Origin: Timema cristinae
Lineage: Eukaryota; Arthropoda; Insecta; Phasmatodea; Timematidae
Direction: 5' to 3'
Assembly: GCA_039000515.1 (NCBI GenBank)
Contig: JBCFYV010000012.1
Coordinates: 41,523,025 to 41,587,024, forward strand
DNA length: 64,000 bases
Below the pieces are notes generated by a model, which had not been told where the DNA came from, did no database searches, and saw only the letters and a program-made list of their open reading frames with translations. The position numbers were made by a program, and so were the translations under genes. Positions 54,401 through 64,000 of the stretch are shown here, piece by piece. How positions within the stretch are numbered: position 1 is the stretch's first letter; every line of letters starts with the position of its first letter.

Positions 54401-56690
54401 TTTTATTTAGAGCTTGACAATTTAGACTGTGTGAACATTTACCAATACAATATTGCATTCTAATTAGTATCAACTAATCGCCATACCTAGACGAAAAATC
54501 GCCTTGGCTAACTTTTCTGATTGTACAAATCAAAAGGTTTATTGGAAAGGCCAGTGAGAATTCAAACGTTTTGTAATTTCTGTGCAAGTATACGGTTCAA
54601 TCATATTTTTTCAGGTATTTCAAAAACTCTTTTCTATGACATTTAAAAACTTATCTTAATAGGGTCAATACACTCACCGATATCCCTAAATTATATCTCT
54701 ATGGCTTAGTACCTACCTCTTTTCTAATAAGGATACATTTTTAACTATACATATTTGTACTTGTGGTCACGCAGTATAAAATGCTAGGTTAAAAATTTAC
54801 TGGATTTCATGAAAAAATGAGATGTCAAGATTCTTACCCGGCCGGGTGTACTGTTAGGTACATTTCCCCATCTTTCTCTATGTCCGCGCGAGAATGAGGG
54901 CCAATAATACAATATCTCATCAAAGTCCTCGTAACTTAGCTGTTCGTAAAGTCTAACCGTCGGTTAAATTTGGCGTTGTGATACTATTTTTATGTGCTCG
55001 TCAAATTACAAACAGATGCCTTCCATTATTTCTTATCATTAACTTCATTGGAGCGTTAGCTTTGTTTCAAGGCTTTTGATTGGTTTAGTTTGACCATAAA
55101 GAATATAATTAAGTTATAACACGTCAATGGAATTGTTATGAAAACAATCAATCAAAGCAAGTCTAATTCATCACGTCTGTTTAAGCTATCTGATATCTTT
55201 TATCGTATTTATTTTTCTGCTTAAATATCTGTTGAAAACCATAAACAAGCACAAATTGTACATTTTAGCAGATAAGAGAAAAGGTTGCTGATTAAATTAA
55301 TATATAAATACAAACAAACGATTGAAAATAAATAATTCTAATTGGTGTTCAATCACTTCAAGAATTTTTAACACTTTACTTTTTTTAGACTAAAACGTAA
55401 AGAAAAAAATTCTTGCTCGTTATAAAATTCCAGGAAATTCTTTCGTTTCAAGTATCTCCTCGTTCTTCGAAGTCTTTAGTTCCTTAGAACGTGTAACTCA
55501 TCTTCAAAGTCATCATTATCATATAATAAATCACCCAATTCATAAGATAAATAAATGTAGCCTCACTTTAATAATAACAATCGCATTTAGAACAAGATGG
55601 CAGAGTATTTAACCTTATTAATGTGAACGTTGTGTTTGCTAGCCGGAAGATAAACCTCGCGTTAACTTTACGAACACTTTTACGGGACATTAGTGCAAAC
55701 GGAACATTGTAAAATCAAAAGTAGTGGTTTTTATGACTTAACCTTATATTAAGCCCAAAGAATAAAATAAAGTGACATTATAAGATTGAGCCTGAGTATT
55801 CTTTTAAAACTACCCTCATCTTATCTACTGTTAACATCTTGGTCCACACTTAAAGTCATATGGTTTACGGCAGTGGTCACGAGACTCATTTAATATGGAA
55901 GCTATTTTCAAAATTACAAATTTTTTCACGAGTTATCCAGATTAAAAATTTGTTGTGTCGAATACTGGTTAATATTGTAACCTGTACAAAGACACTTGCC
56001 ATCACACCTTTTTTCAACCGGGGGTGGGATTTGTGACTTGGATTCATACTTTTAATGGAAATGATGTGACACTATTAGAAAACTTAATACAAAAATAAAT
56101 TTGTAATGCTAGAAAATACAAAGATTATTAACTTTCAAACAAAGTGATAATCAGATATATATAATAATTTATATTTAATTTTATAAGCCCGTTTACGGTT
56201 ATAGAAATTACAAGAATATACCTAAATATATTTCGACGAACAACCTCTTCTGATTTTAAAGGATAGGGGACCAAAATGTCGAGAATAATAGTAGTTTCGA
56301 CGAAAATCTGATTTTCCCCCAAAAAATTCACATTTTCTTTCTTTGCTTACATCAGCATTGAAACTCTGATTAGTGTATGAGTGTATATTTGTAAATCAAA
56401 TATTTCTCTCTGGCTACAAATAACAGCCCTACTAAAACAATTCTTATTTCAGTGGTATGGTGAAACAAATATAAAGGCTACGGCATCGATATCAATAAAA
56501 TATTGTTTTCTAGCTACAAATAATACCACTCTTACTTTAGTGGTATGGTATGGAAGATATAAACTTTATGGCAATTATTTGTAAATTTATCAGACAAACC
56601 AATGATATCAGGATAAAAATAAACTTTTTTTTCATTTATAACAAAATTAAACTTTTAGTTGGTTTGATTTGGTTCAAAACTGGTATAATA
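54400..56690. other. No gene seen
   Basis: About 2.3 kb of AT-rich DNA. Frames of 67 codons at 56128-56331 and 56381-56584 have no recognisable motifs. A short repeat (ctggctacaaataac and ctagctacaaataat, about 56411 and 56511) lies in the latter. Confidence 0.4.
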
Positions 56691-57150
56691 AGACTATAAT
56701 ACAGTATTTATTACAGTTTATCTCTATTTAGCTAGAATAAATTAATCTAAGGGTAGTTTACCTACGAAAATTTGATTTTTTTTTAAAATTGACATTAAAG
56801 ACTAAATTCAAAATAGAAATATGGGAATAGTTTTTCATAATAAATAAAAACACCTTTTTATTTTTATAACTAACATAAATGTTAGTGTAGTATACACTAC
56901 TAAAAATTGTTTTTAATATATTTTAATTTAGTTAAATATAATTATTTAAACAAATTGATATAAATTTATGTATAAAGAATGATTATATGAAATTAACAAG
57001 AATATGTATTGGTTTTTATGAGGAAAACGTACTAAGAGTAGTTACTTAAAAATCTATTTTTGTAAATTATCTTCAAAGCCCTACATAATATGATAAAGTT
57101 TGTACGATTGTGTCATATCGTTTATTTAAGATTGGCGAGTAATTATCTTT
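56690..57150 (+). repeat. Family X AT-rich repeat
   Basis: Begins near taagggtagtttacctacga (56751) and ends with attatcttcaaagccctac and gtcatatcgtttatttaag, matching the 44.6-44.9 kb copy. Confidence 0.5.
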
Positions 57151-57399
57151 CCCATTTTAATGCAGTTATCAATATTTGCATCTATAACCTTACTTATATA
57201 TTGGTTTTACACCACCATCAGATGAAATTTATTATTTACACCGCTTGGTAGATCATAATCAGAACAATGTCTTCACTTGGAGTGAAACACAAACCAGAAC
57301 TGAATAATTTTCTTTCAATAAGAGAGGCCATACAAATTAGATCTATACTTAGGGCAACACTCTTCAATGATAACCTAGCGGTAGCTCACGTTCGACAAT

Positions 57400-57590
57400 T
57401 TTGTGACCCGTGGTCTAAGGTATCATTCTTGTCATAAACTGGATTAACGGCGAAAAAAAGATCTAGGTTAGAATCCTAGGTGTATGTGTTAAGGGTAGGT
57501 TTATACTAAACGTTTTCCCTTTCACTATTTATTCATTTATGAGTAGGCCTACATTTATTTTAATTTTACCTTAATTAAGCCTGCACAATT
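57400..57590 (+). repeat. Degraded tRNA-headed SINE
   Basis: gtggtctaaggtatcattct and ttagaatcctagg are spaced like A and B boxes; the body is similar to SINE-B. Confidence 0.4.
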
Positions 57591-57599
57591 ATCGTGATA

Positions 57600-58030
57600 G
57601 AAGCGGATATTCCGGGAGAGTAGTGAACTACTGTGAGCAAAACGTACTTGTTTCAAGATACTTCTTGATTCTAAATAGAACTTCCATTATAACCCTCTTA
57701 ACATAACAACTCTCCAAGATGCGTGCCTTTCCTTGGTAGCAGACGCCAGAAACTTTCCGCAGCTCCCAAGTTGTTCTCGTCGATTAATCCGCTTGGAAGT
57801 GCCCAACTTGGCAAGAACGTTCCAAGGATCTTTCTCAAAGTAGTGTGTGGTGGGTGTGGTACGACTACGACACACCAGGAAAATAGGGGTTGAAGTTGGG
57901 GATGGGGACACGAACTATTAGAAATTAACTTTGAAGAACTTTTTTTTTCTTTTACACTCAAGCTCTCAAGTGTTAAAATAGTGGCTTAAACTTTTTAACC
58001 TAAGGCAACACAAAGGATGATGATAGTGGA
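57600..58030. other. Unassigned sequence
   Basis: A less AT-rich block at 57710-57910 gives two overlapping minus-strand frames of 74-87 codons. Neither shows a motif or splice sites I can support. Confidence 0.35.
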
Positions 58031-58031
58031 T

Positions 58032-58638
58032 GTACCAGCTGTAACACAATATAAGGAGCGGATTGTAAAGATCTGTACTAGAAGTCGAATAATGTGAGAA
58101 GGAGATTATAAAGATCTTTATAATTAGTCTCACAGAATAAAAAGAGTGGATTATAAAGAGTTGTACCAGCAGTATCCTTGGTCCCAGCACAGATTTATCT
58201 AATTACCAAACCCTTCCTTCACCTCTGACAAGACGTGTTTTAATTACAACTTGTGAATGTGGGGAATGCCAGGCCTCCACCGTGGTTAGAATCCCACGTT
58301 AAACTGTAGGTCCTCCATTTCATCTCACAATCACCCTACCATTACACATTAGCGTAAGTTAGTATAGACCGAACGGGTAGCACCGCCCTAATAGTAATAA
58401 TAATGTACCAGCTATAACACACAATAAAAAGAGTGGATTATAAAGATCTGTATCACTAGTTTCACAGAATAAGAAGAGTAGATTATAAAGAAGTGTATAA
58501 TTAGTCGCACAGAATAAGAAGATTGGATTATAAAGAGAAGTACCATTAATATCTCAGAATAAAAAAGAGTTAATTATAAAGAGGTGTACCAATAGCCTCA
58601 CAAAATAATAGGAGTGGATTATAAAGAGCTGAACCAGC
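58032..58638 (+). repeat. 45-bp tandem repeat array, about eight units, split by a SINE
   Basis: Units such as gtaccatta..tctcagaataa..gagt..attataaagag repeat every 45 bases. Three lie before and five after the SINE at 58171-58403. Units differ from each other by roughly a fifth of positions, so the array is old. Confidence 0.88.
58171..58403 (+). repeat. SINE-A, 5'-truncated, inserted in the 45-bp array
   Basis: Starts agtatccttggtcccagcac and ends in a short AT tail. tgtaccagc flanks both sides (58162-58170, 58404-58412), but the same sequence is part of the repeat unit, so it is weaker proof than elsewhere. A short insertion (tgttttaattacaac) lies in the body. Confidence 0.85.
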
Positions 58639-59099
58639 TTTTACATATAGAAAGAGAATAAGTGATACACTAATTTGAGTGAAAAATAAATCCTTATATA
58701 CACCAGTAAAAATCACAATTTTGGCCAAGCGCTCCATTATGTTAGACTTGCGTTGTAACAAATCAATACTAGAGAGAAGGTCTGTGTTCAAATCCAGGAC
58801 CTCAACACTTGAAAAAGTTTCCCAAATGCGGTGGTTTTTTCCATATTTGATTTACTTTAATAGAAGAGAATTTTATATAAATTATTCTACTAATTTTTAC
58901 CCTTTTTGGTGCGTGTGCTTTGCAGTGAAATTTTCGAGAAAAATGTTTGCCCAAAGAACAGCGATACGAAAGGTTGGACGCTCAGTCAAACGTGGTGGAA
59001 GACAAACAAATTCAAAACCAGAAAACTAGCAATGTTTCAAGTTAGTCTCATACATTATTTTGTTATAATTTGGTGATGATAATTTTCAATAACACACAA

Positions 59100-59260
59100 A
59101 ATCCAAGTTCATATTGTCCGGTATGCTGGTGACAGGAAGGTCAGGGTTATAATCTTGGCTGAATGTACAGAAGCTGGTGTTTCATAAATGGTTTCTACTA
59201 CTATCACCCCACGCCAACAAAGGCACATTTATATATAACTATACCATATCAATGTTTTTA
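59100..59260 (+). repeat. SINE-C copy
   Basis: Head tgtccggtatgctggtgaca, B-box-like region cagggttataatcttgg, then a body with ctactatcaccccacgcc. Confidence 0.5.
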
Positions 59261-59426
59261 ATATAGGCCTATATTCGTAAAAAACAAATGAGTAACAACA
59301 ATACGCGGGGAAAAAAATTACCTAAACCTACATCATTCATAGCCAAATCCATCGGCACAGTCAAACTATTAAAATACATAATTTTATACATCACTAAGTA
59401 GAACTCCTCTGGATTAAGACATTTTC

Positions 59427-59745
59427 TGAAACCTTGGCTCAGTCGGTAGCGTGTCTACCTGCTGAATTAACAGCCCTGGGCTCGATTCCCGACATGAGCG
59501 AAAAATGTACACGGTTAAAAGTGGGAGCTTTATCTTTTCGTGGTGATGAATGAATTGCCGTGTATTGGGTAGTGTATAAATTTAAGTTAATTTATAAATC
59601 CCATTCTGTATAATCAATCATTACAGAGAATGCAAGTTCAATACCTCAATAATAACAACAACAACTGAAAAAGTCATTAGAGTAATTAGTATATAAGTGT
59701 AGGCCTTTAACCCAAATGGGCGGTATGACATGATGATAAAAAAAT
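59427..59745 (+). repeat. SINE-D head with a SINE tail
   Basis: The head at 59432-59500 (ttggctcagtcggtagcgtg and gggctcgattcccgac) is the most tRNA-like sequence in the window. About 200 bases later a tail (gcctttaacccaaatgggcg) resembles the shared SINE-A/B tail. Possibly two adjacent copies. Confidence 0.5.
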
Positions 59746-60129
59746 ATTTAATCGTGATTTTCCCTTTTTTATTTTTGAGTGCAAACTTGTTTAAGCTAGC
59801 GAAACGATATCTCACAAATAAGCGAAACTCTGAGTTGATAATAATATAAACCTTTTGTTTGCGCTACTTATACCACAAGAGTAGGCTATACTGCTTTTGT
59901 AACTACTGGTAGAAGCCTGTCAGCCTAGAGAACGTGCAGCTGTTTTAATAAAATTTAATGCCACTTGTTACTAATACCATATCGGTTATAAAATATTTTA
60001 TTAGTCGATATTCACAAATATTTGATTATATGGTCAGAGGTGTCAGGTTAATTTAGTATGTTTGGCCGGTTACGACCTGTGATTAGGCCAACATCTGCGA
60101 CTAAATCAATTTACCGCTGATTTTTCTAT

Positions 60130-60431
60130 ATTATTATTATTATTATTATTATTACTATTATTCTTAGCAGTGCTTCTTACTACCCCTTCTAGTTGTACGC
60201 ACTTACGATAATGTGTATTGGAAGGGTGGGTGTGATATGAAATGAAGGACCTACAGTTTGTCGTGGGATCCGAACCATGGTGAAGGTCTGGCAGTGTTAT
60301 TAATACACGCTTTGTCAGAGGTGAAGGAAGGGTTTGGCAACCAGATAAATCTTTGCCGGGACCAAGGATTGAGCCCCTGACCCCCAGCACATAAGTCTGA
60401 CACCTTACCTCTAGACCACCAGGTCATCATA
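60130..60431 (-). repeat. SINE-A, full-length, diverged
   Basis: Minus-strand copy with (ATT)n, a mutated tail hairpin (ccccttctagttg), body and head (ccaccaggtcatca). Flanked by ttttctat at 60122-60129 and 60432-60439. More diverged than the 45-47 kb copies. It ends about 115 bases before the first coding exon of the gene that follows. Confidence 0.85.
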
Positions 60432-60571
60432 TTTTCTATGTTCCAGAGATAACGATCTTCTATTCCAGGAAGATGTGGAAAAGGTTCTAATTATTTTAGC
60501 ATAATAAATTAGCAACTAAATTAATCCCTGACTTCTCTATGTTCCAGTGACAGTAAACCTTGTGATCCAGG

Positions 60572-63500
60572 ATGTTATCGAGGTCACTAGCAATGGTTCT
60601 GCTGGTGCTAGCTCTAGCTGGGATAACCAAGGCAGGAATGCACTTCTTGCGTCTGGTGATCCTCGCTGCCGCAGGGCTAGCCGGGATGTGGATGGTACAC
60701 CAACTGGCTCAGGATTACAACAAGATTACCTCCCAAAGTCCAGGGCGTCTTTTTAAGAGGTCCATGGAGGACGTCCTGCATTCGATGGTGAGTTGGGGAG
60801 GTGAAAGTACTAATAAGGGAAATACGGGATGACATAAAATTCTGGCCCAGATGTTCACATTTTTAGACACTTTCAATTTTCATGGTCGTCAAATAAATAT
60901 AATACTTTTCCAAAGGGAGTAGAAGACAGACTTATTTCTAGAGCCTTAATTGAATTAAAGAATGGTATAGTATAAATTTGCTCAAATTAATTGAAGATAG
61001 GTATTTTATGCCTTACTATAAAATCAATGTCACCCAATTTTATTTGGGGAAGAAGCTCTTATAATCAGTGAAGGACCTTGACTTTAATTAAACGAATATC
61101 ATTTTGTGAAGAAATAATTCAACATCTTTAACGTACAGTATTTCAGTAAACTCTCTGTACAATTTCCGTTATAATACCCGTGATTTAATGCTGTTTACTC
61201 TCCTCACAACTATTTTTATGACATTATCAATACTAAAGAGTTGTTTTAAAAGAGCTTGAACGTGAAGTATACAGCAATACCCCATAAATGAGGGAAACAG
61301 TTAATTTATTTGACATGAAACAAAACTATTATGTATACCTGTCAATTCAAGAGCACCATATTTAGTTATTCTGCTAATTGTTTGTTAGAAAAGTTTTCCC
61401 CAATCAATTAATTCTTGGGTGCTTCATCAATATATGTTCATGCAGTAGTTAAGGCTATTTAAAAATTCATATTTACCTAAAAAAAAGAAGGTAATTTCCT
61501 AAAAATGCTTAGTTGTATTGTCTACCATATCATTTGACTGAGAAAAGAAAAGGATTCTGCATCCATCTAAAGATTTTTGACAAAAATCTGTGTTCATGAT
61601 CTCTAATCAACGTGTTATAGTATACACTTGTAGCTGGAATAAATTTATAGCAGCTAGTATTCTGCTGTTGGTGTTATAGTTTAAATTTGCATTGGTACTT
61701 GCTCCTTTTGTTTACAATACATATCGGAAACTAGTACGGATTGAGCTTATTTTGGTCACTCTAAAATATTATGGGTAAAATATTTAATATATTTGCTAGT
61801 TTAGAAGAACCAAAGATCAACGTTTAACTAAGATGTAGTTTACTTAGGTGCTCGACTGAAAATTACTGCGTGATTAACCGGTTGTTCAGCCTTGATCTAA
61901 ACTATTCCTAAATAAAATATCCATTCAATGAAATGTGAACATTTATCTTCCTTTATATATTGCATAAATAAACTAGTTTTAGTTTGAAATGTGTACATTT
62001 ATTTTCGTTTAGATTGTGCATAGATGAACTAGCCCTTGTCTGAAATGTGTACATTTCTTTTCGTTAAAATTGAGCATAAATAAATGATGGCATAGTTTTA
62101 TATGCATGGGTTAATACAAATAATACCTAATTACGTTAAAGTAGTATTCGTTTTGATGAACTAAGTTTTTATATTATTCCTGATAAAAATAAATTTTTAT
62201 AATAAATTTGTACAATCATTTTTAATTTGATTTTTTCTACAGTATAAATAATACTTTGGCTTTTTTTCAGTGTAAGATAACGTTGAATATTTATTTTTAA
62301 TTTTGATGAATAATTGAAGGTATTAAACTATATGCAGTGGCAACCTATTCTATTCAAATATATATTTTAATGTTTTGACAAAGGTTTTAGCTAAACGAAA
62401 CTGAGAAAATATTCATAGATACATTAACTAACTTACCATATTAAAAATAAGAACCCCATAGAACGTTCGCTAATAGAAGTGAATTAGCAAAATATATTCT
62501 CAAATTCATCTTTTAAAGAAATGAAGGTGTACGATTAGTGTATCGATACTTGACATTGTGTAAATGCATAATGGAATGTTTAATATATTTCTGTATTAAT
62601 TAACTTCATGTCGATAACATTTTAGGGGAAACTGTGAGTTGTTTAATTGTTTGCAAGAAATACGAAAACTTGTCAACATTCTTTTAAATTTTTACCTATA
62701 AACTTAGCTAGCAAACCTTTGTGGGTTTTCAAAATGCAATAATATATTTTAAAAATTTTCATTCAATACAAATGCTATTAATAGATTTTATAAAGAGGAG
62801 GAGGAAAGTTGTTTATAATATCCCAGTGATAAATATGTGATCAAATACCATCACTAGATTCGAAACCTGGACTCCTCGCTGCCCTAAACACGATCTATTG
62901 CGAACTTGATGCCTTTGACCATGTTATTTTATATGTTGTTATGGGTAATCATATATATATTTATATATATGTATATATATATATATATACATTTAAGAAA
63001 GGCTCTTTTTAGCTTTAAGCACCGTAAAGCTATCTCAAGGAAATCTTGTTCGATTAACGTGCCAGACTCTGAAAAGTGTGGACCTTAGTTAGAATCCTAA
63101 CTGGTTTAACCGGAGGCAGCCTTATCCAAGAATGATTATAGTATTTCACCATCTATACCGATGAATACATCTATATTTAATGTTGGTTTCTCCTAATAAT
63201 ATGTACAGGTCGTTAATAGGCTTAACGTTATACATGATAAAATAAAGTTATCACTATACGAATACGAAAAATTGATCAAATAAATTTCTTGATAACCACA
63301 ATGGTGGGCATGCAAACTAAATGTCAATATAATTTAGTCTGGTTCTTCGGTAACAGGGAGGTTTGGGTTTGAATCTCAGCCGGGCGTGCCAAGGGGAATT
63401 ATTTATAAATGTTTCCCACTCTCCCTCCATGCAAATGATGAAATAGTGATCAATTCATGTATGCAGTGTAGTGAGGGGGACTGGATAGAACTAGCTCAAG

Positions 63501-64000
63501 ATATGTATTGGGTGTAATAAGGTGGACTGGATAGAACTAGCTCAAGATATATATTGGGTGCTATGAGGAGGACTGAATAGAATTATATCAAGATGTATAT
63601 TGGGGGTAATAAGGTGGGCTGAGTAGAACTACCTCAAGGTAGAGATAGGTTGTAATGAGGTGGATTGGATAAAACCTCTCAAGATGGGGATAGGTGACGT
63701 AATTTTTTGAGTTTGGCAATTAACTTTCGAGTTCCTGATACCATAAGGTAAGTAGGATTTACTTTTCCCCAACTTTAACATCGAAGTTGTTTTAGTCATT
63801 ACGATTATTATTCTAATTCTTAATCCTGTAATCTCAGGTAAATGTGTTGACAATAGTGTTCTTCACAGCTTATTAAGTGATGGATTTTGTCACTACCCCA
63901 CAGGACTGGGAGCAGTTGCCACCCAGTAACAGAGTAGGCTCCCAGCCTCCCACCTTCCTCGATTTTCAGCGGATTTTGAATATGGACCCCAAAGGTTGTG
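60572..64000 (+). CDS. Insect-type small secreted or membrane protein, 5' part (two exons)
   Basis: The coding start is the ATG at 60572 (MLSRSLAMVLLVLALAGITK), within an exon that probably begins after an acceptor at 60541-60547 (gttccag). Exon 1 gives 72 codons and ends at 60787 with a good donor (ATG|GTGAGT). Exon 2 opens at 63904 after accccacag and reads on in phase 0 (DWEQLPPSNRVGSQPPTFLD) to the window end with no stop, so the gene is truncated by the window. Residues 5-20 form a signal-peptide-like hydrophobic core. Residues 24-44 form a second hydrophobic stretch, so the product may be membrane-bound. A Lys-Arg pair at residues 62-63 could be cleaved. The ending RILNMDPKGC resembles a D-P-x-x-C motif of small uncharacterised insect proteins; that is recollection, not a search. 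The intron (60788-63903) holds SINE-C and a tandem repeat. Confidence 0.72.
60832..62840. other. Intron of the terminal gene, AT-rich
   Basis: No other coding exon was recognised in this part of the 3.1 kb intron. A short local repeat is seen at 61930-62090: gaaatgtgaacatttatctt, gaaatgtgtacatttatttt and gaaatgtgtacatttctttt recur about every 60 bases. Confidence 0.5.
62945..62992. repeat. TA microsatellite
   Basis: Interrupted (TA)n run with tatatatatgtatatatata. Confidence 0.85.
63311..63445 (+). repeat. SINE-C copy
   Basis: Head gtctggttcttcggtaacag, B box gggtttgaatctcagccggg, then cccactctccctccatgc. The tail is replaced by the tandem repeat that follows. Confidence 0.55.
63475..63704 (+). 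repeat. 46-bp tandem repeat array, five units
   Basis: Units start at 63475, 63521, 63567, 63613 and 63659, exactly 46 bases apart, each like ggtggactggatagaactag followed by ctcaagat and attgggtg. The first two units are nearly identical and later ones decay. Located 200 bases before exon 2 of the terminal gene. Confidence 0.93.

Noticed and set aside
58032..58638. Regular 45-46-base repeats that might be taken for a CRISPR array
   Set aside because: Units abut directly with no unique spacers, diverge from each other, and the genome is eukaryotic; these are minisatellites.
59432..59500. Possible functional tRNA gene
   Set aside because: A and B box sequences are present but a paired acceptor stem is not evident and SINE-like sequence follows; similar heads occur many times. 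Same reasoning for 9170, 11770 and 15000.
60547..60756. Overlapping plus-strand frame starting at 60547
   Set aside because: A different frame of the same exon; only the 60572 frame gives a signal-like N-terminus and continues across the splice into exon 2.

Overview
This is a eukaryotic, gene-poor, AT-rich window dominated by transposable-element remains. Intron-containing genes with GT-AG sites, tRNA-headed SINEs with TAA tails, Helitron, PIF/Harbinger, Mutator-like (MULE), hAT and R1-like LINE sequences, and one gene that looks like a small insect secreted or membrane protein together suggest an arthropod, most likely an insect. I cannot fix the order from sequence alone. There is no operon, CRISPR array or other prokaryotic system here.

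Layout: 0.5-0.8 kb tRNA-like SINE; 1.04-5.16 kb an internally deleted Helitron with both termini recognisable; 5.2-19.7 kb intergenic DNA with SINEs, a TIR element (13.7-14.5 kb) and inverted repeats; 19.8-27.5 kb a dead minus-strand LINE split by a 4 kb PIF/Harbinger element, which itself carries a SINE and a MITE; 28-32 kb a hAT transposase remnant and a small hAT-type MITE; 32.7-33.0 kb the terminal exon of a host gene for an Asn-Gly-Thr-rich, probably secreted protein; 35-38 kb a LINE scrap, tandem repeats and a cluster of heat-shock-element-like modules; 38.4-38.9 kb SINE inserted in SINE; 39.6-42.8 kb a MULE-like element with FLYWCH finger and inverted terminal motifs; 43-45 kb AT-rich dispersed repeats; 45.5-47.1 kb a frameshifted cysteine-rich repetitive gene broken by two SINEs; 48.7-49.7 kb a palindromic AT-rich element; 50-60 kb SINEs and minisatellites; 60.5-64.0 kb the start of a host gene (two exons joined in phase 0) that continues past the window.

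The recurring theme is layered insertion. Fourteen copies of one tRNA-derived SINE family (called SINE-A here) occur, many with target-site duplications of 8-14 bp, so relative insertion order can be read directly. Two SINE families with different tRNA-like heads share the same 3' tail, which implies a common LINE partner. The two host gene pieces (32.7 kb and 60.5-64 kb) are the only parts I would treat as ordinary genes.
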